Shown here in pieces: positions 48,575 through 56,932 of a stretch of 64,000 nucleotides of DNA. Source of the stretch: CAYZTD01 sp964638155 (GTDB lineage Archaea > Thermoplasmatota > E2 > DHVEG-1); assembly GCA_964638155.1 (NCBI GenBank), contig CAZWYI010000006.1, forward strand, positions 1 to 64,000. The letters run 5' to 3'. The notes under the pieces were generated by a model, which ran no database searches, was not told the DNA's origin, and worked only from the letters and a program-made list of their open reading frames with translations. Position numbers and translations under genes: made by a program. Positions within the stretch are counted from its first letter, which is position 1. Each line of letters opens with the position of its first letter.

Positions 48575-49576
48575 ATGACTAAAAAAAAGAAAAACAAAGA
48601 AAAAAAGAAACTCCAATTAGCATTCTACTGGGCTGCTAGTTGTGGCGGCTGTGAAATAGCAGTCCTTGATATTGATGAAAAGATTTTAGATGTAATAGAA
48701 ATAGCTGATATCTTGTTTTGGCCTGTTGCTATGGATTTCAAATATAAAGATGTTGAAGCTATGAAAGATAACCATATCGATGTATGTTTCTTCAATGGCT
48801 CTATTAGAACAGAGGAACAAGAACATATTGCAAAATTACTTCGTAAAAAATCAAAAGTCCTTGTAGCATTTGGGGCATGTGCTGTAAGTGGCGGGATCCC
48901 TGGTCTTGGTAATGTTGCTAACAAAAAAGAAATTTTTGAGGTTGCCTACTTAGATAATCCATCCACTGTTAACAAAAAGAAAATAACACCAAAACCAAAA
49001 GTGAAAGTAAAAGAAGGGGATCTAACACTCCCTGAATTTTATGATACTGTAAAAACTCTAGATCAGACAGTTGATGTTGATTACTATTTGCCAGGTTGTC
49101 CACCTACTCCTGACATGATTATGACAGCGGTCGAGGCTATAGCAGAAAATAAACTACCACCAAAAGGCTCTATCCTTGGGCCATCAAAATCTGTCTGTGA
49201 TGAATGTCGTTTTGAAAAAACAGAGAAAAAAATCAAGGAAATAAAACGTGTATATGAGGTCGATAAAATCGAAGATAAATGTCTACTTGAACAAGGAATC
49301 ATCTGTCTCGGTCCTGCAACACGCGGTGGGTGTGACGCCCGCTGTCTTGATGCAAATATGCCCTGTACAGGATGCGGTGGGCCTACACCACACTCCATGG
49401 ATCAAGGTGCAAGTATGATATCAGCAATTGCGTCTATTCTTGGATTAGAAGGTGAAGAAAAAATGAGTGATGAAGAAGTTCAAAAACTTATCGACCAAGT
49501 AATAGATCCAATTGGAACTTTCTATAAATATGGTTTACCTAGTGCCATTCTTAATAGGAGGCTTGTTAAAAAATGA
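48575..49576 (+). CDS. mvhG: MvhG-like [NiFe] hydrogenase small subunit
   Basis: About 333 aa. FYWAASCGGCEIAVLDIDE carries the proximal-cluster CxxC, with FGACAVSGGIPGLGN, PGCPPTPDMI and the C-terminal cysteines (CLLEQGIICLGPATRGGC, GCGGPTPHSMDQGA) for further clusters. The small subunit conducts electrons away from the NiFe site. ATG 48575 fits AGGTGG at 8-nt spacing; a GTG at 48563 is possible. The next gene overlaps by 4 nt. Confidence 0.92.
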   Translation: MTKKKKNKEKKKLQLAFYWAASCGGCEIAVLDIDEKILDVIEIADILFWPVAMDFKYKDVEAMKDNHIDVCFFNGSIRTEEQEHIAKLLRKKSKVLVAFGACAVSGGIPGLGNVANKKEIFEVAYLDNPSTVNKKKITPKPKVKVKEGDLTLPEFYDTVKTLDQTVDVDYYLPGCPPTPDMIMTAVEAIAENKLPPKGSILGPSKSVCDECRFEKTEKKIKEIKRVYEVDKIEDKCLLEQGIICLGPATRGGCDARCLDANMPCTGCGGPTPHSMDQGASMISAIASILGLEGEEKMSDEEVQKLIDQVIDPIGTFYKYGLPSAILNRRLVKK

Positions 49577-51033
49577 AAACTGTAACAATTGATCCCATTA
49601 CAAGACTTGAGGGACATGGAAAAATAAGTATATTTTTAGATGACATAGGTGATGTAGCAAATGCCTACCTTCAGATACCTGAACTTAGAGGATTTGAACG
49701 ATTCAGCGAAGGTAGACGTGCAGAAGATATGCCACAAATCACAAGTAGAATATGTGGGGTATGTCCGGTTGCTCATCACTTTGCAGCAACAAAAGCACTT
49801 GATGATGCTTTTAATGTCACTCCTCCATCTGCAGCAAAAAAACTCCGTGAATTAATGTACATGGGATATATCATCTATGATCATATTCTGCATTTTTATT
49901 ATTTAGGGGGGCCTGATTTTGTAGTAGGTCCAGATGCACCTCCATCAAAAAGAAATATTCTTGGTGTTATAGAAAAAGCAGGTGTTGATATTGGAAAAGA
50001 AGTAATAAAACACAGGGCATATGGCCAGAAAATAACAGCAATTCTCGGTGGAAAGGCAACTCATCCAGTATGTGGTCTTCCTGGTGGTGTATCAAAGGGG
50101 CTTAATAAAGATGAAGTAATAGACATTGAAAAAATGACAAAGTCCTGTGTTGATTTTGCTAAGTTTTCTTTAAAACTTTTTGATGACATAGTTCTACAAA
50201 ATAAAGATTATGTGGATATGATACTTAGTGACCCATATCAGTTAAAAACATATAATATGGGGCTTGTTGATAAGAATAATAAGTTAAATTTTTATGATGG
50301 CACAATCCGTGTTACTGATCAAAAAGGAAAGGAATACAAAAAGTTTGATGTGAAAGATTATTATAAAAATATTTCAGAACATGTAGAAGAATGGTCCTAT
50401 ATGAAATTCCCTTATCTTAATAGTATAGGCTGGAAGGGATTTAAAGATGGAAAAGATAGTGGAATATATCGTGTGGGGCCATTAGGAAGACTTAATGCAG
50501 CTGAGGGCATGGCAACTCCTCTAGCAGATAAAGAATACAACAAATTTTATGAAACACTTGGTGGAAAAGCAGTCAATAGTACCCTTGCCTTTCACTGGGC
50601 TCGGTTAATAGAACTTTTGTATGCAACAGAGAGGGCAACTGAACTTTTAAAAGACAAGGAACTCACTTCAGAAAAAGTAAAAAATCCAGTTGGAAAACCA
50701 GGTGAAGGATTTGGTGTAATAGAAGCTGCCCGTGGTACACTTATTCATCATTATAAACTTGATAAAAACGGGCTTATTGATAAAGCAAATTTAATTGTTG
50801 CAACTACAAACAATGCAGGTGCAATAAACATGAGCATACGCGATGCAGCAAAAGGTTTGATAAAAAACGGTAATGTTGATGATGCAACATTAAACATGGT
50901 TGAAATGGCATTTCGTGCATATGATCCATGTTTTGCCTGTGCAACGCACACTCTACCTGGTGGTATGCCACTTAAAGTTGAAATCTATGATCATAATAAA
51001 AAACACATTAAAACATTAAAACAAAATCTATAG
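49573..51033 (+). CDS. mvhA: MvhA-like [NiFe] hydrogenase large subunit
   Basis: A 486-aa catalytic subunit. The N-terminal ligand motif is SRICGVCPVAHH (about residues 56-67) and the C-terminal motif is DPCFACATH followed by about 26 residues. All four Ni/Fe cysteines are present; none is selenocysteine. The tail after the final His suits cleavage by the protease encoded next. The MvhGAD arrangement next to HdrABC matches group 3c hydrogenases, which feed H2 electrons to HdrA. The opposite direction, H2 evolution, is also possible. Confidence 0.94.
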   Translation: MKTVTIDPITRLEGHGKISIFLDDIGDVANAYLQIPELRGFERFSEGRRAEDMPQITSRICGVCPVAHHFAATKALDDAFNVTPPSAAKKLRELMYMGYIIYDHILHFYYLGGPDFVVGPDAPPSKRNILGVIEKAGVDIGKEVIKHRAYGQKITAILGGKATHPVCGLPGGVSKGLNKDEVIDIEKMTKSCVDFAKFSLKLFDDIVLQNKDYVDMILSDPYQLKTYNMGLVDKNNKLNFYDGTIRVTDQKGKEYKKFDVKDYYKNISEHVEEWSYMKFPYLNSIGWKGFKDGKDSGIYRVGPLGRLNAAEGMATPLADKEYNKFYETLGGKAVNSTLAFHWARLIELLYATERATELLKDKELTSEKVKNPVGKPGEGFGVIEAARGTLIHHYKLDKNGLIDKANLIVATTNNAGAINMSIRDAAKGLIKNGNVDDATLNMVEMAFRAYDPCFACATHTLPGGMPLKVEIYDHNKKHIKTLKQNL

Positions 51034-51042
51034 GAATAAAAA

Positions 51043-51513
51043 ATGAAAACTATAATATTAGGAGTTGGAAACCAGATTCTAGGTGATGACGGTGTAGGAA
51101 TACACGTAGTAAAAGAGTTAAAAAAACACCTTCAAAATAATTCAAATGTCACTATAGATGAGGCGATAACTGGCGGAATGAATCTATTAGACCTACTCCT
51201 AGGATATGAAAAAGCAATAATAGTTGATGCTGTAAAATCAGATGATGCAAAAGAGGGGGAGGTTAAAAGAATTCCTCTCGGTGATTTTAAGACTATGCAT
51301 TCCTGTAATCCTCATGATGTAAGCTTAACTGAAGCAATTGAAATGGCAGAAAAATTAGGGGAGAAAAGAATTCCAACAGAAATAGTTGTCATTGGAATAA
51401 TGATGAAACAAATTCCTTGTGAATTCAAAGAAAACCTCAGTAGTAATATTGCTTCTGCTGTTCCAAAAGCTGTAAAAATGACTATCAACGAATTAAAAAA
51501 TGAAAATAATTAG
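51043..51513 (+). CDS. hydrogenase maturation protease (HycI/HyaD family)
   Basis: A 156-aa nickel-dependent endopeptidase with ILGVGNQILGDDGVGIHVV (metal-binding Asp/Glu region), AIIVDAVKSDD and CNPHDVSLTEAIEMA (conserved His). It removes the C-terminal peptide of the large subunit after nickel insertion. Placement directly after mvhA makes that protein its substrate. Confidence 0.94.
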   Translation: MKTIILGVGNQILGDDGVGIHVVKELKKHLQNNSNVTIDEAITGGMNLLDLLLGYEKAIIVDAVKSDDAKEGEVKRIPLGDFKTMHSCNPHDVSLTEAIEMAEKLGEKRIPTEIVVIGIMMKQIPCEFKENLSSNIASAVPKAVKMTINELKNENN

Positions 51514-51533
51514 ATTTGAGGTGAAAAAAATAG

Positions 51534-51956
51534 ATGGCAAAAAAAGAATTTGAACCAAAAATTATTGGGTTTTTATGTAACTGGTGTAGTTATGCTGGAG
51601 CAGACTTGGCAGGCACAAGTCGTATGAGATATCCACCAAACATAAAAAGCATTCGTGTGATGTGCTCAGGCCGTGTGGAACCTGCATTTGTACTTGAAGC
51701 ATTAAAAAAAGGAGCTGATGGAGTGCTTATTGCTGGATGCCATCCAGGTGATTGTCATTATCAGTCTGGTAATTACAAAACAAACCGCCGTATTAAACTT
51801 CTAAAAAAACTTTTAAAGGATATGGGAGTTGAACCAGAGCGGGTAAGATTTGAGTATATATCTGCATCTGAGGGGCAGAAATTTGCAGATACTGTTACTG
51901 ATTTTGTAAAAGAACTCAAAAAATTAGGGCCAAATCCAATAAAGGTTGAATTATGA
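51534..51956 (+). CDS. mvhD: MvhD-like [2Fe-2S] adaptor subunit
   Basis: A 140-aa MvhD. IIGFLCNWCSYAGADLAG, RVMCSGRVEPAFVLEAL and IAGCHPGDCHY carry the conserved cysteines. The subunit passes electrons between the hydrogenase and HdrA. GAGGTGA lies upstream, 11 nt from the ATG. It overlaps the next gene by 4 nt, tying the GlcD-like flavoprotein to the hydrogenase/Hdr operon. Confidence 0.94.
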   Translation: MAKKEFEPKIIGFLCNWCSYAGADLAGTSRMRYPPNIKSIRVMCSGRVEPAFVLEALKKGADGVLIAGCHPGDCHYQSGNYKTNRRIKLLKKLLKDMGVEPERVRFEYISASEGQKFADTVTDFVKELKKLGPNPIKVEL

Positions 51957-53389
51957 ATAAAAATGTAGATATCGATAAATTAAAAGATATAGTCGGCGAA
52001 AATAATGTTAGAGATAATATCGCTGATTTATACGTTTATTCATCTGATGCATCAGTTCATAGTAAATTGCCTGATGTAGTTGTAAGACCAGAATCTACAA
52101 AACAAGTACAAGAAATTATGCGTTATGCAAATAAAAATAAAATACCAGTAGTCACAAGAGGTGCCGGTTCAGGAATGAGTGGACAAACAGTTCCACTTGA
52201 TGGCGGCATCATTCTTGATATTAAAAAAATGGATAAAATAATTGAAATCCGCCCTGAAGATGTTATTTGTAAAGTTGAACCGGGGGTTGTAAACGATGAA
52301 TTAAACCGTGTTTTAAAACCATATGGTTTCTTTTTCCCACCAACACCTTCCTCCGGTCGTATATGTACAATTGGTGGTATGATAGGAACAAATGCATCAG
52401 GAAACCGCTCTGTTAAATATGGTGCAACTCGTGATGCTGTACTTGGAATGAAAGTAGTTCTTGCAAATGGAGATTTAGTAACCCTTGGGTCAAACACTAA
52501 AGTCGATTCATCAGGGTATCAACTTGCAAGACTTATGGTTGGTTCTGAAGGAACACTTGGGATTGTTGTTGAGGCAACCCTTCTGATATCACCCACTCCA
52601 AAATATCGTGCTATGGGTATTGCAAACTTTAAAACACTTCAAGATGCAGGAAAAATGATTAGTGATACTATTGCAAATGGTATAACTCCGTCTATGCTTG
52701 AACTTATGGATAATGTTGCAATAACTGCAGTAAATAACGCTCAAGATATGGATCTTCCTGATGTTGAAGCAATTGTTATTTTTGAATGTAATGGTATGAC
52801 TAAAGAAACAGTTGATTATGAAATAAATCAATTAAAAAAGATTTGTAAAAAACATAATGGAAATGGTATTAAAATCACTCATGATGAAAAAGAAATGACA
52901 AAAATATACACAGGAAGGAAAAAACTGTTTCCATCTCTATCCAGATACAAAGAGGGCCTATATACAACTGCTCTAGCTGATGATATGGCAGTACCTATGA
53001 GTAAAATTGCTGATACCATAAATAAAATCCATGAAATAGCAGGTAAAAATAAGGTTGTAATGAGTGCATATGGTCACTGTGGTGCAGGTTTAATACACAC
53101 TAAAATTCTTATGGATACAACTAAGGAATCCCAATGGAAAAATGCAAAAAATGCAGTAAAAGAAGTATATGATTATGTTCACTCCATTGGTGGTACTACT
53201 TCAGGTGAACATGGTATAGGTTTTTCCAAAGGACCTTCTTTTAAAGAAGAAAAAAAGGACTCACTTGAGATGATGCGTGCAATAAAATATGCACTTGATC
53301 CAAATAATATTCTAAATCCAAATAAACTTATGGATTCACCTGACGATTGGCTTACTGCAACTAAATTACGTTATCGAGTTGAAACATAA
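51953..53389 (+). CDS. GlcD-type FAD-linked 2-hydroxyacid dehydrogenase
   Basis: A 478-aa vanillyl-alcohol-oxidase-fold flavoprotein of the D-lactate/glycolate dehydrogenase group. It shows VVRPESTKQVQEIMRYA, the FAD loop TRGAGSGMSGQTVPLDGGII, FFFPPTPSSGRICTIGGMIGTNASG (shortened), the metal/substrate histidines in SAYGHCGAGLIHTKI and GEHGIG. Likely substrates are D-lactate, glycolate or 2-hydroxyglutarate; the last would fit the 2-oxoglutarate context but is not proven. It is translationally coupled to mvhD and followed by an HdrD-like partner. Confidence 0.9.
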   Translation: MNKNVDIDKLKDIVGENNVRDNIADLYVYSSDASVHSKLPDVVVRPESTKQVQEIMRYANKNKIPVVTRGAGSGMSGQTVPLDGGIILDIKKMDKIIEIRPEDVICKVEPGVVNDELNRVLKPYGFFFPPTPSSGRICTIGGMIGTNASGNRSVKYGATRDAVLGMKVVLANGDLVTLGSNTKVDSSGYQLARLMVGSEGTLGIVVEATLLISPTPKYRAMGIANFKTLQDAGKMISDTIANGITPSMLELMDNVAITAVNNAQDMDLPDVEAIVIFECNGMTKETVDYEINQLKKICKKHNGNGIKITHDEKEMTKIYTGRKKLFPSLSRYKEGLYTTALADDMAVPMSKIADTINKIHEIAGKNKVVMSAYGHCGAGLIHTKILMDTTKESQWKNAKNAVKEVYDYVHSIGGTTSGEHGIGFSKGPSFKEEKKDSLEMMRAIKYALDPNNILNPNKLMDSPDDWLTATKLRYRVET

Positions 53390-53418
53390 AATTAATATAA
53401 TTGTTTGAGGGAGAAAAT

Positions 53419-54516
53419 TTGGCTACAAAAACTAAAACAAAAAGCAAACATCTAAAAGAGTATGAAGAACAGATGAACATGTGCATACGCTGTGCATATT
53501 GTTTTGAGAAATGCCCTGTTATTAAAGAAATTAAGTGGGATACAGATGGTGCACGTGGAAAAGTAATAATGAGCTATGGAATCCTTACTGGAGAATTAGA
53601 GCCATCTAAATATATAGCTGATAAACTCTTTAGATGTACATTTTGCAGAGATTGTATGGAGAGATGCCCATCAAAACTTGAAATACTTGAAATTTTTTCA
53701 AATGCTCGTGCAGAATTAGTAGATGCAGGTTTTGCATCTGATACTCACAAATATATTATCAAAAACATCAAAAAAACAGGTAACATCTATGGAGATACAG
53801 AAGTAATATATCCTGAAAAAAAAGGTAAAACTCCCTTGTTTATAGGATGTCAGTATCTAGGCCGTCCTAATAAAACAAAAAAATATATAAAAATTCTTGA
53901 AAAACTTGGAATGGAGCCAACAGTTGTAAAAGAAATATGCTGTGGTTTTCCAATGGACGTACTTGGGTTTAAAAAAGAATATAACAAACATAAAGAAGAA
54001 TTCAAGGAAAAATTCCCATTTGATAACGCAGTAGCTCTTTGCCCTACTTGCACAGTTTTTTTAAAAGAGGGATATGAAATAAAAGCAAAACACGTACTAG
54101 AATTTATACTTGAAAAATTACCAGAGGTAAATTTAGATATGAAAGTTACCTATCATGATCCCTGTGATTTTTCGCGTGGCTTGAAAATAATTGAGGAACC
54201 TAGAAAAATTTTAGAAAAACTTGGTGTAGAAATAGTTGAAATGGAAAACAATAGAGAAAATAGCAGATGCTGTGGCGGCGGAGGCGGAATTTTGATGACA
54301 GATCAAGAATTATCAAATGATATAGCTAAAAAAAGAATCCATGAAGCGCTTGAAACAGGTGTAGACCTGCTTGTTACAAGTTGTCCTACATGTGAAACAA
54401 CTCTTAAAAAAGCAGCTCAAGAAATATCTGAATCTGAGGGAAAAACAATATCTGTTAGAAATATTGAAGATATAATTTGGAAAGGATTAAGAAAAGCAAC
54501 AAAGGAGAAAAAATAA
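53419..54516 (+). CDS. HdrD/GlcF-like CCG-domain iron-sulfur protein
   Basis: About 365 aa. Two ferredoxin motifs (CIRCAYCFEKCPV, CTFCRDCMERCPS) are followed by two CCG domains: IGCQYLG with EICCGFPMD and CPTC, and YHDPCDFSRG with SRCCGGGGGILMTDQ and SCPTCETTL. This is the HdrC+HdrB fusion layout of HdrD and GlcF. It would take electrons from the GlcD-type flavoprotein. TTG 53419 is chosen since GAGGGAG precedes it; TTG 53401 is upstream of that site. Its stop overlaps the next ATG by one base. Confidence 0.9.
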   Translation: MATKTKTKSKHLKEYEEQMNMCIRCAYCFEKCPVIKEIKWDTDGARGKVIMSYGILTGELEPSKYIADKLFRCTFCRDCMERCPSKLEILEIFSNARAELVDAGFASDTHKYIIKNIKKTGNIYGDTEVIYPEKKGKTPLFIGCQYLGRPNKTKKYIKILEKLGMEPTVVKEICCGFPMDVLGFKKEYNKHKEEFKEKFPFDNAVALCPTCTVFLKEGYEIKAKHVLEFILEKLPEVNLDMKVTYHDPCDFSRGLKIIEEPRKILEKLGVEIVEMENNRENSRCCGGGGGILMTDQELSNDIAKKRIHEALETGVDLLVTSCPTCETTLKKAAQEISESEGKTISVRNIEDIIWKGLRKATKEKK

Positions 54517-55565
54517 TGTATCTATTAGATTTAGGTGAAAGGCCCTGGCAGCAATCTATGCTTATTTTTCACACTCTTGCAAGAATGGGTGTGGAGGCAG
54601 TTGATATTGTATGGCCGAAGACGCCTTTTGTTAGTATTGGATATTTTCAAGATGCTAAAAAAGAAGTAGATATTAATTATTGTAACAAAACAAATCTACC
54701 AATTTTCAGAAGAGAAGTTGGTGGAGGTACTGTATATTTAGATAGAAATCAGATTTTTTATCATGTTATATGGAATAAGGATAACCCTAATCTTCCTAAG
54801 AAGATAAATGATATTTATGAATATTTGTCTATTCCTCCTATAGAAACCTATGAAGAATTTGGAATACCAACTAAGTTTCGCAAAGTAAATGACATTGTTA
54901 CATCCAAAGATCGTAAAATAGCAGGTCTTGGTGGTGCTGATATTGCAGATTCTATGGTATTTGTTGGATCAATCATACGAGATTTTGATTATAATAAGAT
55001 GGCTAATTCTATAAAAGTTCCAGATGAAAAATTTCGTGATAAGATCTATAAAACAATGGAAGAAAATGTAACAAATATGAAAAAAGAGATCGGAAAGGCT
55101 CCCCCTCATAAAGAAATCAAAGAAGTTTTAATTAAAAAATATGAAAATCTTCTTGGAAAACTCAAACCATTAAAACTAAACGATGAAATCATAAGAAAAA
55201 TGACTGAACTTGCAAAATGGTTTAACTCACCTGAATTTTTATATAAAAAAACTCCGCGTATTCCTAAAGGTGTCAAAATAAAAGAGGGAATTGAAATCCT
55301 ATATAGCACATATAAAGCAAAAGGTGGACTTGTTCGTACATCCCAAGAGGTAGAACAAAAACAAATTAGAGATATTAGTATTTCAGGTGATTTTACACTT
55401 TTCCCTAAAAAAGAACTAAATAATCTTGAAGTCTCACTTAAAAACACAAAAAGAGAACCAGATGAACTAGAATCAACGATCGAAGAATTTTACGAAGAAA
55501 CAGAAGTACAAACACCCGGCATAAAATCAAAAGATTTTACTAAAGCAATTATGGGGGCAAAATAA
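54516..55565 (+). CDS. lplA: lipoate-protein ligase (two-domain LplA type)
   Basis: About 349 aa. The catalytic domain shows PFVSIGYFQDAKKEVD, the lipoyl-AMP loop RREVGGGTVYLDRNQIFYHVIW and the conserved lysine in DRKIAGLGGADIADS followed by FVGSII. A C-terminal accessory domain with IRDISISGDFTLFP is present in the same chain, whereas many archaea encode it separately. It attaches lipoate to a carrier lysine. The ATG overlaps the preceding stop. Placement inside an Hdr operon, away from 2-oxoacid dehydrogenases, suggests the GcvH-like protein at 63.8 kb or a homologue is the target. Confidence 0.9.
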   Translation: MYLLDLGERPWQQSMLIFHTLARMGVEAVDIVWPKTPFVSIGYFQDAKKEVDINYCNKTNLPIFRREVGGGTVYLDRNQIFYHVIWNKDNPNLPKKINDIYEYLSIPPIETYEEFGIPTKFRKVNDIVTSKDRKIAGLGGADIADSMVFVGSIIRDFDYNKMANSIKVPDEKFRDKIYKTMEENVTNMKKEIGKAPPHKEIKEVLIKKYENLLGKLKPLKLNDEIIRKMTELAKWFNSPEFLYKKTPRIPKGVKIKEGIEILYSTYKAKGGLVRTSQEVEQKQIRDISISGDFTLFPKKELNNLEVSLKNTKREPDELESTIEEFYEETEVQTPGIKSKDFTKAIMGAK

Positions 55566-56054
55566 ATGATCGATTCAAAAGAATTGGACCCAAATTTCAA
55601 ATATGAAGTGGCAGCTGAAATGGGTGGTAAAAATATAACCCGATGTTTTGCCTGTGGAACATGTACAGCTGGCTGCCCAGTTCGTGAAATCGATGAAAAA
55701 TACAATCCTCGTAAAATAATTAGAATGGTTTTACTTGGAATGCGTGAAAAAGTCTTGAAAAGTGATTTTATATGGCTATGTTCCACATGTTATACTTGTT
55801 ATGATCGTTGTCCTCAGGAGGTTCAACTCACCTCTATTATGACTGCACTAAAAAATATTGCAGCCCGTGAAGGATATATTCATCCTTCATTTAAGGAACA
55901 GGCAAGACTGGTAAAAAAATTTGGAAGGCTTTATGAGGTTGAAGATTTTGATAATAAAAAAAGAAAGAAACTAGGTTTACCTCCTGTTCAAAAAAATTTT
56001 GATGATCTAACAAAAATTCTTAACGATAAACTACCACAGGAGGTGCTTGGGTGA
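55566..56054 (+). CDS. hdrC: HdrC-like iron-sulfur subunit (second set)
   Basis: A 162-aa HdrC/QmoC-N-like protein. It starts 1 bp after lplA and contains CFACGTCTAGCPV and CSTCYTCYDRCPQ, then a C-terminal helical tail (KKFGRLYEVEDFDNKKRKKL) not seen in the first HdrC. It relays electrons between the large HdrA-GltD fusion and the HdrB-like protein encoded next, which overlaps it by 4 nt. Confidence 0.9.
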   Translation: MIDSKELDPNFKYEVAAEMGGKNITRCFACGTCTAGCPVREIDEKYNPRKIIRMVLLGMREKVLKSDFIWLCSTCYTCYDRCPQEVQLTSIMTALKNIAAREGYIHPSFKEQARLVKKFGRLYEVEDFDNKKRKKLGLPPVQKNFDDLTKILNDKLPQEVLG

Positions 56055-56932
56055 AATATGCCCTTTTTTTGGGTTGTACTATTCCTGTTCGCGCTCAAAA
56101 CTATGAGATGAGTGCTAGAGAGGTTGCTAAAAAACTTGGAATTGATTTTGTTGATATACCTGAGTTTTCCTGCTGCGGGTTCCCTGTGAAGTCAAGTAAT
56201 GCTGAGTCTTCCTTGGTTATAGCTGCAAGAAATCTTGCAATAGCCGCAAAAAAAGGTGAAAAAATTTGCACATTATGTAATGCATGCACCTCTGTTCTAT
56301 CTGAAGCAAATAAGGAACTTACTGAAAATAAAGAACTTAGAAAAATGGTTAATAAGGAACTAGAAAAAATTGATCTTGAGTTTAAAACTGGTGTTGAAAT
56401 TAAGCATTTTTCTCGTATATTATATGAAGATATAGGTGCTGACAAAATAAAGGATAAAATTTCAAAGAATCTAAGTAAACTTAGCATGAGCATTCATTAT
56501 GGTTGTCATTATTTACGCCCATCGGAGCTGTACGACGGCTTCGATGATTGTGAAAATCCAGAATCTGTTGAAAACCTAGTTTCTGTTACCGGTGCAAAAG
56601 TATTTGATTATAAAAATAAGTTGGAATGTTGTGGTGGTGCTATTCTTGGTGTTGAAGAAGATATTGCGTTATCAATGGCAAAAGATAAACTCGATAATAT
56701 CACAAAAAATAATGTTGATGCATTGGTTACAATTTGTCCATTTTGTAGTATTATGTATGAAGATAATCAACGAAAAATTGAATCCAAGTATGATGTTGAA
56801 TATAATCTACCCGTTCTATATTATCCGCAGGTTTTGGGTCTAGCTATGGGTATAGAACCAAAACCACTTGGTTTTCGTTTAAATAAGATTAAAGCAAAAC
56901 AAATCCTTGAGAAAGTGGAGGTGGAAATGTGA
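56051..56932 (+). CDS. hdrB: HdrB-like CCG-domain subunit (second set)
   Basis: A 293-aa HdrB paralogue from GTG 56051. It starts KYALFLGCTIPVRAQNYEMSA with FSCCGFPVKSS and CTLCNACTSVL, then LECCGGAILGVEED and CPFCSIMYEDN, so both CCG motifs are retained. Sequence differs clearly from the first HdrB, which suggests a different disulfide or partner. It overlaps both neighbours (4 nt each), forming a tight C-B-A unit. Confidence 0.9.
   Translation: MKYALFLGCTIPVRAQNYEMSAREVAKKLGIDFVDIPEFSCCGFPVKSSNAESSLVIAARNLAIAAKKGEKICTLCNACTSVLSEANKELTENKELRKMVNKELEKIDLEFKTGVEIKHFSRILYEDIGADKIKDKISKNLSKLSMSIHYGCHYLRPSELYDGFDDCENPESVENLVSVTGAKVFDYKNKLECCGGAILGVEEDIALSMAKDKLDNITKNNVDALVTICPFCSIMYEDNQRKIESKYDVEYNLPVLYYPQVLGLAMGIEPKPLGFRLNKIKAKQILEKVEVEM

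Noticed and set aside
49573..51033. Selenocysteine in hydrogenase or HdrA
   Set aside because: All expected cysteines are encoded by TGT/TGC and the reading frames contain no internal TGA.
53401..53418. TTG at 53401 as start of the HdrD-like gene
   Set aside because: The ribosome site GAGGGAG lies downstream of it and is correctly spaced for the TTG at 53419.
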